Below are positions 10,058 through 19,243 of a stretch of 24,259 nucleotides of DNA, in pieces (within the stretch, counting starts at the first letter, position 1; every line of letters begins with the position of its first letter). The notes below the pieces were generated by a model, which was not told the DNA's origin, searched no databases, and was given only the letters and a program-made list of their open reading frames with translations. The DNA is taken from positions 1 to 24,259 of the forward strand of contig RXOD01004310.1 in the NCBI GenBank assembly GCA_005223375.1. The letters are read 5' to 3'. The stretch is from Amoebophrya sp. AT5.2 (Eukaryota; Sar; Dinophyceae; Syndiniales; Amoebophryaceae). Position numbers and translations under genes: made by a program.

Positions 10058-10649
10058 CAGAAGAATTAGACCGTTTATAAACAGTTCCGCAACCTTAGTT
10101 GCGCGCTCCTTTGGAAAGGCCCAAGATGCTACCAGGTTGCTTCAAAAAACAGCCAAAATTAAATACAAAATAAAACCGGCCTCGTCACCAGCCATAGTAA
10201 TTGTTTAAAGAAACTGGAGCTGGACTACGGTCGGCGCGCTCTGGTCCATCTAGCGGCAGGCTCATCACGCTCGCCCAGGAACTTCCTGGGCCAAAATAAC
10301 AAGGCCAAGTACGACGTGCCAGCGAAGCGCAATCAGAAGCACTGCGCCGCCCACGCATGGAGCTACAGTCCGAAGAACCACGCCGAACAAAGTCCAGAAC
10401 GCCAGGGCCCCCCCCAGACAAGCTGCACCACCTAGCCTGTAAAGCTGCAAGCGCGTAAACTATGCGCCACATAGGCGAGGGGCTGGACTTTCTTGATCGA
10501 TAGGGACGAATCTGCTGCGGCTGCCTCCTCGAAGGCACCCGACACCCGACCGCTGCGCACCTTCATTGGAGGAGCAACCTCCTTGAAGCAATGGAGGCCG
10601 AGGGTCTGAAGGCGTGCCGTACTACAGGCGTATTCCGGATGTATACTAT
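10058..10649. other. Intergenic region between F1 and C1
   Basis: About 0.6 kb expected to hold the leader or first exon of C1. A hydrophobic frame on the minus strand (10265-10450) lacks an ATG and has an in-frame stop just upstream, so I do not call it a gene. A T- and A-rich patch lies at 10140-10175. No repeat longer than 10 bp was noticed. Confidence 0.4.
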
Positions 10650-11084
10650 CTAATTTCGAGCCTTGCTGTTAGCATCTTCCGTTGCTCTTCCTATCTCCTT
10701 GTTCTGCGCTGTGTTGATCTTCACCCATGCCTGCTTTGTGCGTGACTGTACGACGCTCCAAACATGGACAAGAGCACCGCGAACGCTTTTCCGAAATCTC
10801 TCCATCCGCGCCTGCACCGTCGTCTTGATCTGCTGTAGCTTCAAATTTTGTGGATCGGCAACGACAGCTGCTTGCGGATCATGATCTTCCCCCGGGGCGG
10901 CGACTGGCGCTAGTGGCGGTGCGGCACTTACTCCTCCTATTGGCGCCACCTTTGGCTTTGGCATATATTGCGCTATTCCACTTCTTACTTTACTTGTGCG
11001 GCGGCGGGCTGTGGTCAGGGTGGTCTCCTCGCCCACGATCACCAGGGTCAGGACCATGACCAACCATCCGCGAAAAAAGGGCAT
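10650..11084 (-). CDS. Gene F1: small secreted-type protein, first triplet
   Basis: Unrecognised family with paralog F2 (17432-17851). I choose the ATG at 11084 because the protein then begins with a signal-like segment (MPFFRGWLVMVLTLVIVGEE) at the same place as the F2 start. The open frame does extend upstream to 11249 with another hydrophobic stretch, and a start in that part is possible. After the signal there is a basic patch (TARRRTSK), a Pro/Ala-rich low-complexity linker, and a conserved amphipathic helix beginning QARMERFRKSVRGAL (QTRMEDFQAKAGRAL in F2), continuing with alternating basic and hydrophobic residues to the stop. No cysteines are conserved. The length is about 144 residues. 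It lies upstream of C1 on the same strand, as F2 lies upstream of C2. Likely exported; role unknown. Confidence 0.6.
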   Translation of the reverse strand: MPFFRGWLVMVLTLVIVGEETTLTTARRRTSKVRSGIAQYMPKPKVAPIGGVSAAPPLAPVAAPGEDHDPQAAVVADPQNLKLQQIKTTVQARMERFRKSVRGALVHVWSVVQSRTKQAWVKINTAQNKEIGRATEDANSKARN

Positions 11085-11210
11085 CTTGTTTTTCGATTTC
11101 GATCGATCTACCTTATTGAAGTTGCCGTACAGTATCAGCGCGAGCACCTGTATAGCACACAACAGAACATGTGTAGATGTTGTCGGAACAGTGGTGTTAG
11201 GGTGTAGAAG

Positions 11211-11300
11211 CAAGTAGAAAGAAACAAGCGAAATGAAATCTAAATTCAAGAGAAGGTGGAGCTTCTACGATTGGCCAGCAACTGCAGCTCCTGGAGCCGG
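11211..11300 (-). promoter_or_regulatory. Conserved upstream block of gene F1
   Basis: This segment resembles 17876-17948 upstream of F2: both hold AAGCGAAAT, a GGAGCT(T/C)CTACGAT core and GGCCAGCAACT. Conservation outside the coding region supports a duplicated promoter or leader. In F1, roughly 100 bases separate the conserved leader from the ATG that are absent in F2, so F1 may carry an insertion or leader intron. Confidence 0.5.
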
Positions 11301-11827
11301 GAGTCGTCGAAGTCGTGGTGGAAGTGGAGAAAGAGAATCAACGAATTTTACAAGATATTGATATTTACCGAAGTGGAGAATCAATCTACCAACGGATGGA
11401 GAAATCTTCTGCGACTGTGGTGTGCGTGCATCACCATCATCAATCTGTGCAAACGACTGAGAGCCGTGACCAATCGCCCCAAAGCCAGTCCCACCGAAGC
11501 TGAAAAGAAACAGAACCAACACCGAATGTCGAAACCGAAATTACAGTATCTATACTAGGACATCATGACGGGCTCGTTTTCGTAGGTATGAAAGTCAAAG
11601 AAAGAGAAAGTACAGGGGCGCTAGGAGGAACAGGACGGCCGCAGCCCTTGTTCCCGCCGTAGGCCTTCGGAGGAGGACATCAATCGGCCGATTATCTTAT
11701 GTTCCCGAATTGCTGGAGCAGGAGTTCTATGGAAGTACAAGCAAGTAGTGTGCCACCGTAGGTACGACAGACGGACCCCACGACACTCGTTGGTGTGCGC
11801 AGCCACACCCAATATGCCACCGCCTGC

Positions 11828-11940
11828 GCGGTCCAGATCGGAACGGAGGCGGACCGGCGCACACCCTTTTTTTCGCCATGGCGGTGGCATGCGTGCTTGG
11901 TCCGTCTCCGTTCCGATCTGGACCGCGGCGAAAAAAAGGG
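11828..11940. repeat. Nested pair of inverted repeats, 28-bp and 14-bp arms
   Basis: Arms 11828-11855 and 11899-11926 match at 27 of 28 positions. A second pair, 11864-11877 and 11927-11940 (CCC, seven T, CGCC and its complement), is perfect. The second pair starts in the loop of the first and ends beyond it, so the two stems are mutually interleaved and could form either as alternatives or as a pseudoknot-like cruciform. Confidence 0.92.
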
Positions 11941-12217
11941 TCGAGACAAAGGCAGAGTTCGCCGCGGTCGAGACAAAGGGAAAGGCGGACTCCGTTGCGT
12001 GTTCTTGAACTATTAAACTCGTTGGGCACACTTGATTTTGTTCGTGAAAATCGATATAAACACCGCGAACACGGCGGCCATTTCCGGGCCAAGAAAAAAA
12101 GTTTGGACCAACATGCATCTCCGTAATTCAATTCGAGCGATGTCATCAAATAAAAAAGTAAACTTTGTGCGCCGTCGTGGTCCTGCTGCTGCTGGAACTG
12201 GATCCTCGTCCAGAAAC

Positions 12218-12260
12218 TGCTTCTGGATCCTCGTTATCTGCCGCCGAGGATCCAGAAGCA
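12218..12260. repeat. Perfect 16-bp inverted repeat
   Basis: Arms 12218-12233 and 12245-12260 around an 11-nt loop, containing GGATCC. A shorter direct copy of the CTGGATCCTCG core precedes it at about 12198, and related text occurs in the 3' end of E2. Confidence 0.92.
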
Positions 12261-12602
12261 CAAGACGGCCTGTCAGCCTTCAATCATCATCCGTTGATCC
12301 GATCGGCGGTCCGATCATGTATGCAGCACTTTATAGAAGCCATTGTTCGGTGCAACGAAACCACCCGCATCTTCCATCCGATCGGGGCTCTCTACTACAC
12401 ACGCTGTAGTAGTGTTATTGTACGCTGTAACTGATATAAAATAAATTGATTTTCGCGATCAAGGACTGGTGCGCATGATCATTTCTTTGAGCCAAAGTAA
12501 TTCATGATGCGATTACCATTGCCGGCCGCCGTCGTGCTACTGGTAGCTGATAGATATTAAGTAAAATTCCCATAGCTCCCATTTCCCTCGCCAACACTCA
12601 GC

Positions 12603-13160
12603 TCACAGGCCGTCGTCTGGATCCTCGTGGATCATCTGCCCATTCCACCGGTTGAAAGACCGTCCCCCGTCCAGTTGTGCGTCTGCCCACAGCAGCAGGG
12701 CGGTCGCCAGCGCCACCACGGATAGCTTCTTCGCATTCGGGTCCTGCGGGGACAACAAGTCGTACAACGCGATTTTTTTTTTATCGCAGAGTTTGATATT
12801 GGCCGCCAAGTGGAGCTCGCCGCCAACTGGTTCCCAGCTCGTCGGCACGGCAGGGCACCGAGAAAGCTGCGCCAGTGGACCACATCTTGACGATCCGTCA
12901 GCCGCACGACCCCAGCAGCGGGTAATGTATACTCGCTGAACCGGGTTGAGTTTGTGAGCTCGTTGCCCGTTCACCACTTCAGCGCTCCTGCGGTCCGATG
13001 GGGATGGGGATGGCAATATCTTAATTTGTTTTTGCCGCATGAGTATCTGTACGTGTATGAGTTCTACTTCTTTGCGGTCTTCTACCGATCTGGTATAAAG
13101 TCTTGCTCTTGCCCGAAATCCGTACTGAGTCCGAGACAGGTGGGAAAGGAAAAGACGCAT
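12603..13160 (-). CDS. Gene E2: small Cys-containing protein, second triplet
   Basis: Paralog of E1; the C-terminal 110 residues align, with CGPLAQLSRCPAV, LAANIKLC, ALLLWADAQLD, GRSFNR and PDDGL in the same order and the same stop position. The open frame reaches an ATG at 13160 (MRLFLSHLSRTQYG), giving 185 residues. Similarity to E1 starts only at RVYITRC, near 12935, where a TTCAG that could be a splice acceptor occurs. The N-terminal 70 residues may therefore be intron or leader sequence that happens to be open. Relative to E1 there is an extra segment around PTSWEPVGGEL. The cysteines suggest an exported or disulfide-stabilised protein, although no signal peptide is clear. It is located downstream of C2. 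Function unknown. Confidence 0.62.
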   Translation of the reverse strand: MRLFLSHLSRTQYGFRARARLYTRSVEDRKEVELIHVQILMRQKQIKILPSPSPSDRRSAEVVNGQRAHKLNPVQRVYITRCWGRAADGSSRCGPLAQLSRCPAVPTSWEPVGGELHLAANIKLCDKKKIALYDLLSPQDPNAKKLSVVALATALLLWADAQLDGGRSFNRWNGQMIHEDPDDGL

Positions 13161-14309
13161 CCGCCATTGCCATGTAGTTGTACTAACTTAGTTGTACTAC
13201 GTAATTGACAATGAGGGCACGGTAAGTTTCATAGACAGCCGTATATCCCTTCGTCGGCAGCAGCTGGAATTTGATTAAGCACTCTGGGAATTCTAGCCTT
13301 AGGAAAAGGAAATAGAGTAGATAAAACTAAGGTAATTACGAACTTACAATGGTTGTTGTAATACTTTCTTACACCCTGCCGCCATAGGTCTGTCACAAAT
13401 TATGGGCCGAAGCGCATTAGGCGACATGGCATTCTGTTCCGATGTTGGTCTGCTCCGATGGTGATGGTTGCTCTTTGAGCTTCGCCCTGAGGGGGGGGTT
13501 GACCCCCCCTTGACCCCCCCCCTTGCATCCCCCACGATAGTGAGAGTTTTTTTTTAATGAAATGGTTTGGCAATCAAACTAAACTGCCCAGATGCCAAAG
13601 CCAATGTATGCCTAGGCCAACTCCAACTCCAACATGGCCAGCGGCAGCGCCAGACCTATAATATAGCGGTACCTGGCGTTCCTTTCCTCGGCACCGAGCT
13701 CAGCCTCGATCTCGTAGTAGTCGGCGCCGGACTTGCTCTCCAGCTTGTTCAGTTGGTCTTTTACCTTCGTATCCAGCTCACATTACACGCAGCCGATCAA
13801 TCGATTCAACATCTTCGACTCGGATAGTGCGATGCGCTCGCTATCTTCGGCAGGAAACACAGGAAAAAAATTCATTTATCAAATATTCATAGTCTCGAAA
13901 ATTCCAACTTATTTAAAAGCATCCCATATTTATTCCCATGAGCAGGCACTGCAAGGTATGAGCAGGAGCAGCAATTACCTTATTTTATCGGGTCAGCGTC
14001 GAATTCGAAAAATCGGCGAATTCGAATCGGTACGGTTAATGAGTCGCCGGCGAGCAGGAGCAGGACACTTCTTCTACGGAGCGGGTCCTGCCGGAGGACC
14101 CTCCCACTTCTGTGTCCACTGCTCCTGCCGCAGGACACGCAGGATTTAAGTGGGCGCAGTGGTGGAACTTCTCGCACACCACAACCCACGGCCACGGGCA
14201 GTATTTTTAGTACAATCATAAAATTATAATAAATATATGTCGCATTCCCTCCTAAGTAGGCGTCAGGGGTTGTCGGCCCTCGTGCGGCACGCGGCCCGAA
14301 GAGCCTCGA
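13161..14309. other. Intergenic region between C2 and E2
   Basis: About 1.1 kb without a supported gene. It contains a homopolymer cluster at 13491-13522 (eight G, then seven C and nine C separated by TTGA), a GAATTCG inverted pair near 14000-14027, and the hairpin listed at 14054-14128. Open frames here are short and have no paralog. Confidence 0.5.
14054..14128. repeat. Two-level hairpin with 15-17-nt outer arms
   Basis: Outer arms 14054-14068 and 14112-14128 pair with a 2-nt bulge. Inside is a perfect 7-bp stem (14083-14089 with 14095-14101). It lies downstream of the C2 stop on the minus strand. Confidence 0.85.
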
Positions 14310-15995
14310 CTATCCGAAAAACTCGAAGTGTTGAAGATTTACAATAGTACGCTCTCGATAATCAAAGCGCCATTTGTAGCATCTCAGATTCCAGCTTTGG
14401 AATCGCGAAGGCTCGGAGCCCTGGTCCTGCGCTTCAACGCATTCTGCGGTGCCGATCTCGTACTTCCCTGATTTCCCGAAGAAGAACCAGCCGGTGCTCG
14501 TCTCAGACGGCTTCTGCCCCGTCCACAGCGGCTCATGGCGAAACCACCGCCACTTCCGCCCCACATGCCGCGGCCCCTGGATTTTTTCATTTTCCTTGGA
14601 CTCCTCCACCTGGGCGAATGTTTTTCGCGCGTCCGGTCCGGTCCACTTCCGGAAGGACGCGTCCTGGTAGAAAGTGAGATACTCCCGCCGACGTGTGTTC
14701 CGGAACCATCCGCGCTCCGCCACCTCGAAGTCTTTATCGAGACGCTCGCAGCTTTCTAGCTTCTCACGTTTAACTTTATCCTTCATCTCCGCTACTGTCA
14801 TGTCATTGGAGGGGCGAAAAACGCAGCCATGTCCCGGCGGCGTTTCAATTTCTGCTGGCGCTGGCCGATGCTGCTAATCCTAATAATTCGGCTGCTGTTG
14901 CGACCATAAAACGAATCGAATAACAGCGCGAAACGACACAGGAAGGTACGCTGACTCAGTCAGTCTTGGCATTTTCCGGGGCTTGCTGCGGCCGTAGCTG
15001 GAACAAAGAATTCCTGGCCAACGAATACAAGACAACTTGAAGCTGACCCGGCGTGCACACCAACTCGTCTCCCAGAACATTGATGATGGGGAAATGGGTG
15101 CTTGCGATGTTTCACCCCTCCTCCGTAGCATAATCACGAACCTCGTACTGGTTTGTGACGTTACGGTCGGAAGGAGGGGTACCGCTTAACGGCGGACGCG
15201 GAGTGAGAATGACTACTACAATTGTGACGCCTACACTTTCTTAGGGGGGGCAGAGTCGGGAACGGAAAGGTAATGGTATAGGGGTAGGAAGCTATGCTTC
15301 TTTGTATAGGACGACGATCGCATGGCATGGCTTTACGGTGTTCGACCCCTCCTCCGTAACTTCTCGAACCTCGTATTTGGGAGGCTGGTCCAGTGGAGTT
15401 TCCCAGTCAAAGAGGTTCTTGTTTATCGGCTTGAGAATCCGCCGTACGTAGAAGTGCGGCGCCGCTGTCGGATCGCCGACATCAACAGAACAACTCTTTT
15501 TGTTCATCTGGTTGTCCGACACCGCTGGTGGTCGTTCCGATAGTGCCTCTTCCTCTTCGGAATCGTCCAACGGGGGCTCGTCGACGTCGTAAAATTTTTC
15601 ATCATTATCATCACCAATTTGTTGTTCACCGTTGCTGCCAGGAGAGTGAGTACTGTCCGCGACGCCGTCGCGCGTATTTTTCACTTCGTCTGCCGCCTTC
15701 TTGACCGCTTCTGCGGCCAGAATGCGCCCGCTCGACAGCTCGCCTTGCAAGATATCTTACACAGAAAGAAGAAGCACCGGGAGATAAGTAGAGTAAGACT
15801 TCCGCCATTCGGTACGAGCACGGCCCTTCCTCGTCGGCGACGGCCCAGCGAGCTGACAGTAGCTTTGGCTGGTGCCCACGAGCGCGCTTGCCGTGCATAG
15901 CCTCCCCGCCCTAGACTAGGTACGACCAATGCGCTTGTGTAGAAAAATGCGTCCAAAAAACATGAAAACAACCATGCCGATGGCGAGCTCTTCAT
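14310..15995 (-). CDS. Gene C2: Trp/Cys-containing secreted-type protein, second triplet
   Basis: Paralog of C1 in at least three exons. The ATG at 15995 opens a signal-like N-terminus (MKSSPSAWLFSCFLDAFF, then YTSALVVPSLG) whose bases align with the hydrophobic start of C1. The middle exon (from about 15765 down to about 15330) carries AAEAVKKAADEVKNTRDG, an acidic stretch (FYDVDEPPLDDSEEEE), FYVRRIL and LDQPPKYEV. The last exon (about 14790 to 14310) carries ERLDKDFEV, YLTFYQDASF, RKWRWFRHEPLWTG, YEIGTAECV and RCYKWRF, then the stop. Motif order, the two Cys and the Trp pattern match C1. The intron acceptor before 14790 may be the AG of GACATGACAG; the donors are not settled. Compared with C1, about 50 residues of the basic helix and the C-terminal tail are missing. 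The start codon lies inside a long hairpin. Function unknown. Confidence 0.62.
15114..15380. repeat. Duplicated exon end in gene C2
   Basis: The stretch 15114-15151 is a diverged direct copy of 15345-15380. On the minus strand both read YEVR, then a few residues, then TEEG, but the copy at 15114 runs into a stop. It lies in the presumed intron between the second and third C2 exons. Confidence 0.8.
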
Positions 15996-16040
15996 CTTGG
16001 CAGAAGCACAACCAAGATGAAGAGCTTGAGCTCGCCATCG
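15978..16040. repeat. 23-bp inverted repeat covering the C2 start codon
   Basis: Arm 15978-16000 pairs along its full 23 bases with 16012-16040, which carries a 6-nt insertion that duplicates an AGCT-containing unit. The C2 ATG (15993-15995 on the plus strand as CAT) and its first codons form one arm. Confidence 0.92.
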
Positions 16041-17431
16041 ACATTAGTATCAACATGCTATACCTGTAGCTGTAATCTGTGCAATGACTAGTATATATAT
16101 ACAAGGGCTTTTAAAATAAGATTTAGGTAGTAACTGTTGAAGCCTTATCTCCATGTGCTGAATGCCACCTCGCCTTAATGCTGCAGCCTTTTTTTGGTCG
16201 TGTCAAATTGCACTTGCAGTTCTATAAAAAAAGGTGAGCGATCGTTTCTTGTAATCAGCTTGTCGATCACCTGTTCCAAGACCAGTTTACAGCCAAAACA
16301 ATTCAGTGTCAGACGTATCTTTAGAAACGACCGGGGGACAGCACGACAAGCGACCCGATTGCACATCTATAGGTGGATGCATGTCAAAGGAAAAAGACCA
16401 AAAAAAAAAAATGACCACGAGGGGGAGGCTCTGGTGCCGTCCGGCGATGGAGGGGAAGGGTTCGGCATTGTCGACTACGAGTACGAGTACGAGTTGCTTC
16501 TTTTGTCGCCTCTGGTAGGCACTTCAGGGCTTCGCTCTTGGCGAAAAAATGCCGATCTTGGAACCAAGAAGGGGGCCAAAACAAAGTAAGATGCGCGAAA
16601 AGGACCAGGGCAAGTGGGGGCCGTTACCCTTACCGTTCCCTAAAAGATTAGGCTTCTATACACTGACTTTGTCTCTGTCATAATGCGGTAAGAAATTGTC
16701 AGCACCGCTTCGAACGCGCCTACACACCAGGACGCAACCTTCAAAGCTTTTTTCTTGTTTCCTTTACAGGTGGGTCGTCCTCGCTGAGTAAAGTAACCGA
16801 CACTCAGCGAGATCCGATCCCCCTCCTCGTCGACCGTGGAAAGGGAAAAACATTGATTATAATCTAGGGTTTTTAGTTTAACTTTATACATGTAGTTTTT
16901 GTTTTTCTTTTTTGCTTTATTTTTCGAACCTCTAGCAGTTTTTGTTTATTCGGTTTCACCCTCTACTGAGACAAGCGACCTGTACTTCTGGACTGTTGCA
17001 CGGCCGCGACCACTCTGCGGTCAAGAGCGGCAGCGACAGCTCCTTCAGCCGCTCTTGACCGGCTGAAGGAGCTATCGCTGCCGCTCTTGAACGCCGACAC
17101 CCCAACTAAACAAACCATCCGGCAGCCTTGCGCCTGGACTTGGGGTGGCTCATCCCTCCGTCCTGTCCTTGCACTTGAGTGAGGCTGAAGATCTAGTATC
17201 CTTCCACTTCCTATGTCACTATTCCTATCCGCCGGTGGCGGGCTATCAGAGACAATTATTTTCCGGCCAGCGGGAATCCAACTCCACGCCCTCTACTCGG
17301 GCAATGGCTGCGGGCGATGGCCAGTAGTTCCCATCAGAGGGCGCGGAGTCGGATTCCAGTTCGCTTCAATCGCGCCAAAGTACAGTAACAGTTTTTCCAT
17401 TTCCATCGGAGGACTACGGCCGGCTTGATAG
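16041..17431. other. Intergenic region between F2 and C2
   Basis: About 1.4 kb with no supported gene. It includes a TA-rich stretch (16088-16100) upstream of C2 that could be promoter-like, a 10-bp inverted pair at 16780-16811, and the 30-bp hairpin at 17021-17090. The corresponding gap between F1 and C1 is only about 0.6 kb, so this one has gained or the other lost sequence. Confidence 0.5.
17021..17090. repeat. 30-bp inverted repeat with one mismatch
   Basis: Arms 17021-17050 and 17061-17090 pair at 29 of 30 positions around a 10-nt loop. The loop itself holds a second copy of the outer GCTCTTGA, so part of the arm is present three times. Confidence 0.95.
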
Positions 17432-17851
17432 TTAGATTGATGAGCAGCAAATCGTAATCTCCCTGCTGCTCATCTGCCTTTTTATCGCCTTCTGTGCCTC
17501 CTTCGCGCGTTTCGTGACGAAGGCGGAAAGATGTTTCAGAGCACGGCCAGCTTTCGCCTGAAAGTCTTCCATCCGCGTCTGCATGCTCTTCGATGAGCTT
17601 TCACCTGCACCTGGTGGAGGAGGAGCAGATGGGTCTACAACTGATGATGCAGCGGGGTCCTCTGTACTCGTCGTGACTTCTCCTGGTGCAGCGGGGTCTA
17701 CTGTACTCGTCGTGAAGCGGCGGCCTGTTTTCAAGGTCCTCACCAACCGCGTGAGGGCTGCGGTCAGGAGGATCTCCTTCTCCAGCAGGAACAAGATGGC
17801 CATGCTGGAGAACGAGATCCTCCTCACCGCAGGAAGTGGTCTTCTAGCCAT
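17432..17851 (-). CDS. Gene F2: small secreted-type protein, second triplet
   Basis: Paralog of F1. I choose the ATG at 17851 because it is preceded by the leader shared with F1 (CACCCTA then an AAG before the ATG). The protein is about 139 residues: a basic N-terminus, a hydrophobic segment (SMAILFLLEKEILLTAALT) interrupted by charges, TRLVRTLKTGRR, a Thr/Pro/Ala-rich repeat containing two DPAA-type units, and the conserved amphipathic helix QTRMEDFQAKAGRAL, then AFVTKRAKEAQKAIKRQ. The first 30 codons are encoded by a long hairpin, and the charged residues in the hydrophobic segment come from it. The signal peptide of F2 is therefore less convincing than that of F1, and a start at the internal Met (SMAILF) is an alternative. 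It lies upstream of C2 on the same strand. Confidence 0.58.
   Translation of the reverse strand: MARRPLPAVRRISFSSMAILFLLEKEILLTAALTRLVRTLKTGRRFTTSTVDPAAPGEVTTSTEDPAASSVVDPSAPPPPGAGESSSKSMQTRMEDFQAKAGRALKHLSAFVTKRAKEAQKAIKRQMSSREITICCSSI
17758..17832. repeat. 30-bp inverted repeat in the first codons of gene F2
   Basis: Arms 17758-17787 and 17803-17832 pair at 28 of 30 positions around a 15-nt loop. It spans codons of the F2 N-terminus without breaking the frame. The F1 paralog has only the equivalent of the downstream arm, which suggests the upstream arm arose by copying. Confidence 0.93.
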
Positions 17852-17875
17852 CTTTAACGAGTGGTAGTAGGGTGC

Positions 17876-17948
17876 ACAAAGAAGCAAGCGAAATTTAAAT
17901 GAAATTCTGGAGGAGGAGCTCCTACGATCGGCCAGCAACTCCTGGAAG
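17876..17948 (-). promoter_or_regulatory. Conserved upstream block of gene F2
   Basis: Matches the block at 11211-11300 upstream of F1 (AAGCGAAAT, GGAGCTCCTACGAT, GGCCAGCAACT). It is the best candidate for a shared leader or promoter in the duplicated triplets. Confidence 0.5.
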
Positions 17949-19243
17949 ATTCGGATGGATCTTCATTTTTTTGCGAAAAGGAATTGTTTTGTTTGCGCGG
18001 TTCAAGATGGATTGTTCACGAAAAACAAAGAACATCTAACATCACCGACCATATTTGGCTTTGATGCAAGTGCACGCGCACGACCGAGAGATAGATGACG
18101 CATCGGTTCAGGTACGCCACAGACGATTTCTGTGCAAGCCACAGAGAAGGAGAACCACACCGATGAAGTTGAATAAAAGAAACAAACAGACAGAGGACGA
18201 CACATCAGCGAGAAGCAACTCAAAATGACTTCCACCTCCCCTGGAAATTCTTGAAACAAGCCTATGTACATACCTTACATAAAAAAGTTTGCTACATTCA
18301 TGATCATGAGTAGTCGCTCTTCAAAAGAAGAGCATTTCAGCACGACCTCTCAGAAGCGCGTCATCCATTCCACCAAACCCATCATTTCCCCCGCGCATCC
18401 TCGTCTTGCCCGAAAGGCAATGGAAGCACTATGTCAAACGACGCGAGAACAACTATCCGACCACATAGCATGAGCATCCGTGCACGGAACTACCGCATGA
18501 GACAGAGACAACCAGTAACAGACCACGAGGACGACTCCGCCTACTAACTCCTGCTCCGCCCCCTGAGCGGCCTCTGATGATTCCACTGTGTCAACTTGCG
18601 CTTGTTCTTTTTTCTTGCATGTTCCACGAAAAATCTAAACGAAAATCGATACGAGGTGGCGCACTCGGCTGCGAGGCAAAATTTGTCCTGTTCGGTTTCA
18701 GATTCAGTTTGGTTGAATCAATTCGGTTTCAGTTTCGTCGCCGCAGAAATTGTACACGACCGCTCTCAACAAGATCGAGGACAACTAGCCGACGAAGTAA
18801 TTCTCTGGCCAGTCATGTCAGACCACTTAGATCTGAAATCTGATCGAATCGGCTACGAGGCTAATAGTCTTCGCATGGTTCTTCGGCCGCCATCTTCTGT
18901 CGCCATCTTCTTGCCCGGAAGCAGCAGCTCCCCCTTCCCGCTCCCGAGGTTAGAAGGCGTCAGAGTGCGAAACGCGAAGGCGTGTAGCTCTTACCTGCTA
19001 CTTGCGGCGCAGCTCCCCGCTGGCTTCGTCGCGATCGCCTCGGCCGCGAACATCTGTGCGAGATGAGATCGACTTTTACCTATAAAAAAATATAGCCCTC
19101 GCCCCACCCCCCCGGGCTTCCTCCTGACCATGGTTTTTTTTTCGATTTTCGCGCCGCGTCGGTTTCTCGATCTCTTCGTTCGTTTCGCGCTACTTGATCT
19201 TTTCGATACTATCAATCACACGGGCGTCTTCGCTCCTCTTAGC
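17949..19243. other. Intergenic region between genes B and F2
   Basis: About 1.3 kb with no supported gene. A minus-strand open stretch at 18991-19215 ends next to a donor-like CTTAC on the plus strand and could be a downstream exon or 3' leader, but no partner exon is evident. Around 18690-18740 a TTCGGTTTCAG motif is repeated. T-runs occur at 19134-19142. Confidence 0.45.

Larger units (their letters stand above)
11301..12602. other. Intergenic region between E2 and F1, rich in hairpins
   Basis: About 1.3 kb between the 3' end of E2 and the leader of F1. Overlapping open frames on both strands at 11620-12260 are produced by the inverted repeats and have no paralog, so I call no gene. A duplicated GTCGAGACAAAGG lies near 11940 and 11968. 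The rest is unremarkable. Confidence 0.5.

Noticed and set aside
10265..10450. Hydrophobic minus-strand frame resembling a small membrane protein
   Set aside because: No ATG, an in-frame stop shortly upstream, and no equivalent between F2 and C2.
11621..12149. Several overlapping frames of 90-165 codons on both strands
   Set aside because: They run through interleaved inverted repeats, which create matching open frames on both strands; none resembles another gene here.
12483..12500. TTTGGCTCAA on the minus strand, resembling the core of the dinoflagellate spliced leader
   Set aside because: Only about ten bases match, the 5' part of the leader is absent, and it is far from any supported start codon.
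13491..13522. G8, C7 and C9 homopolymer cluster as a possible functional element
   Set aside because: Simple-sequence tract; no repeat partner or gene context, and homopolymers are prone to sequencing error.
18264..18473. Plus-strand basic 69-codon frame resembling a histone tail
   Set aside because: The similarity was superficial; no histone-fold motif could be followed and it has no paralog or splice context.
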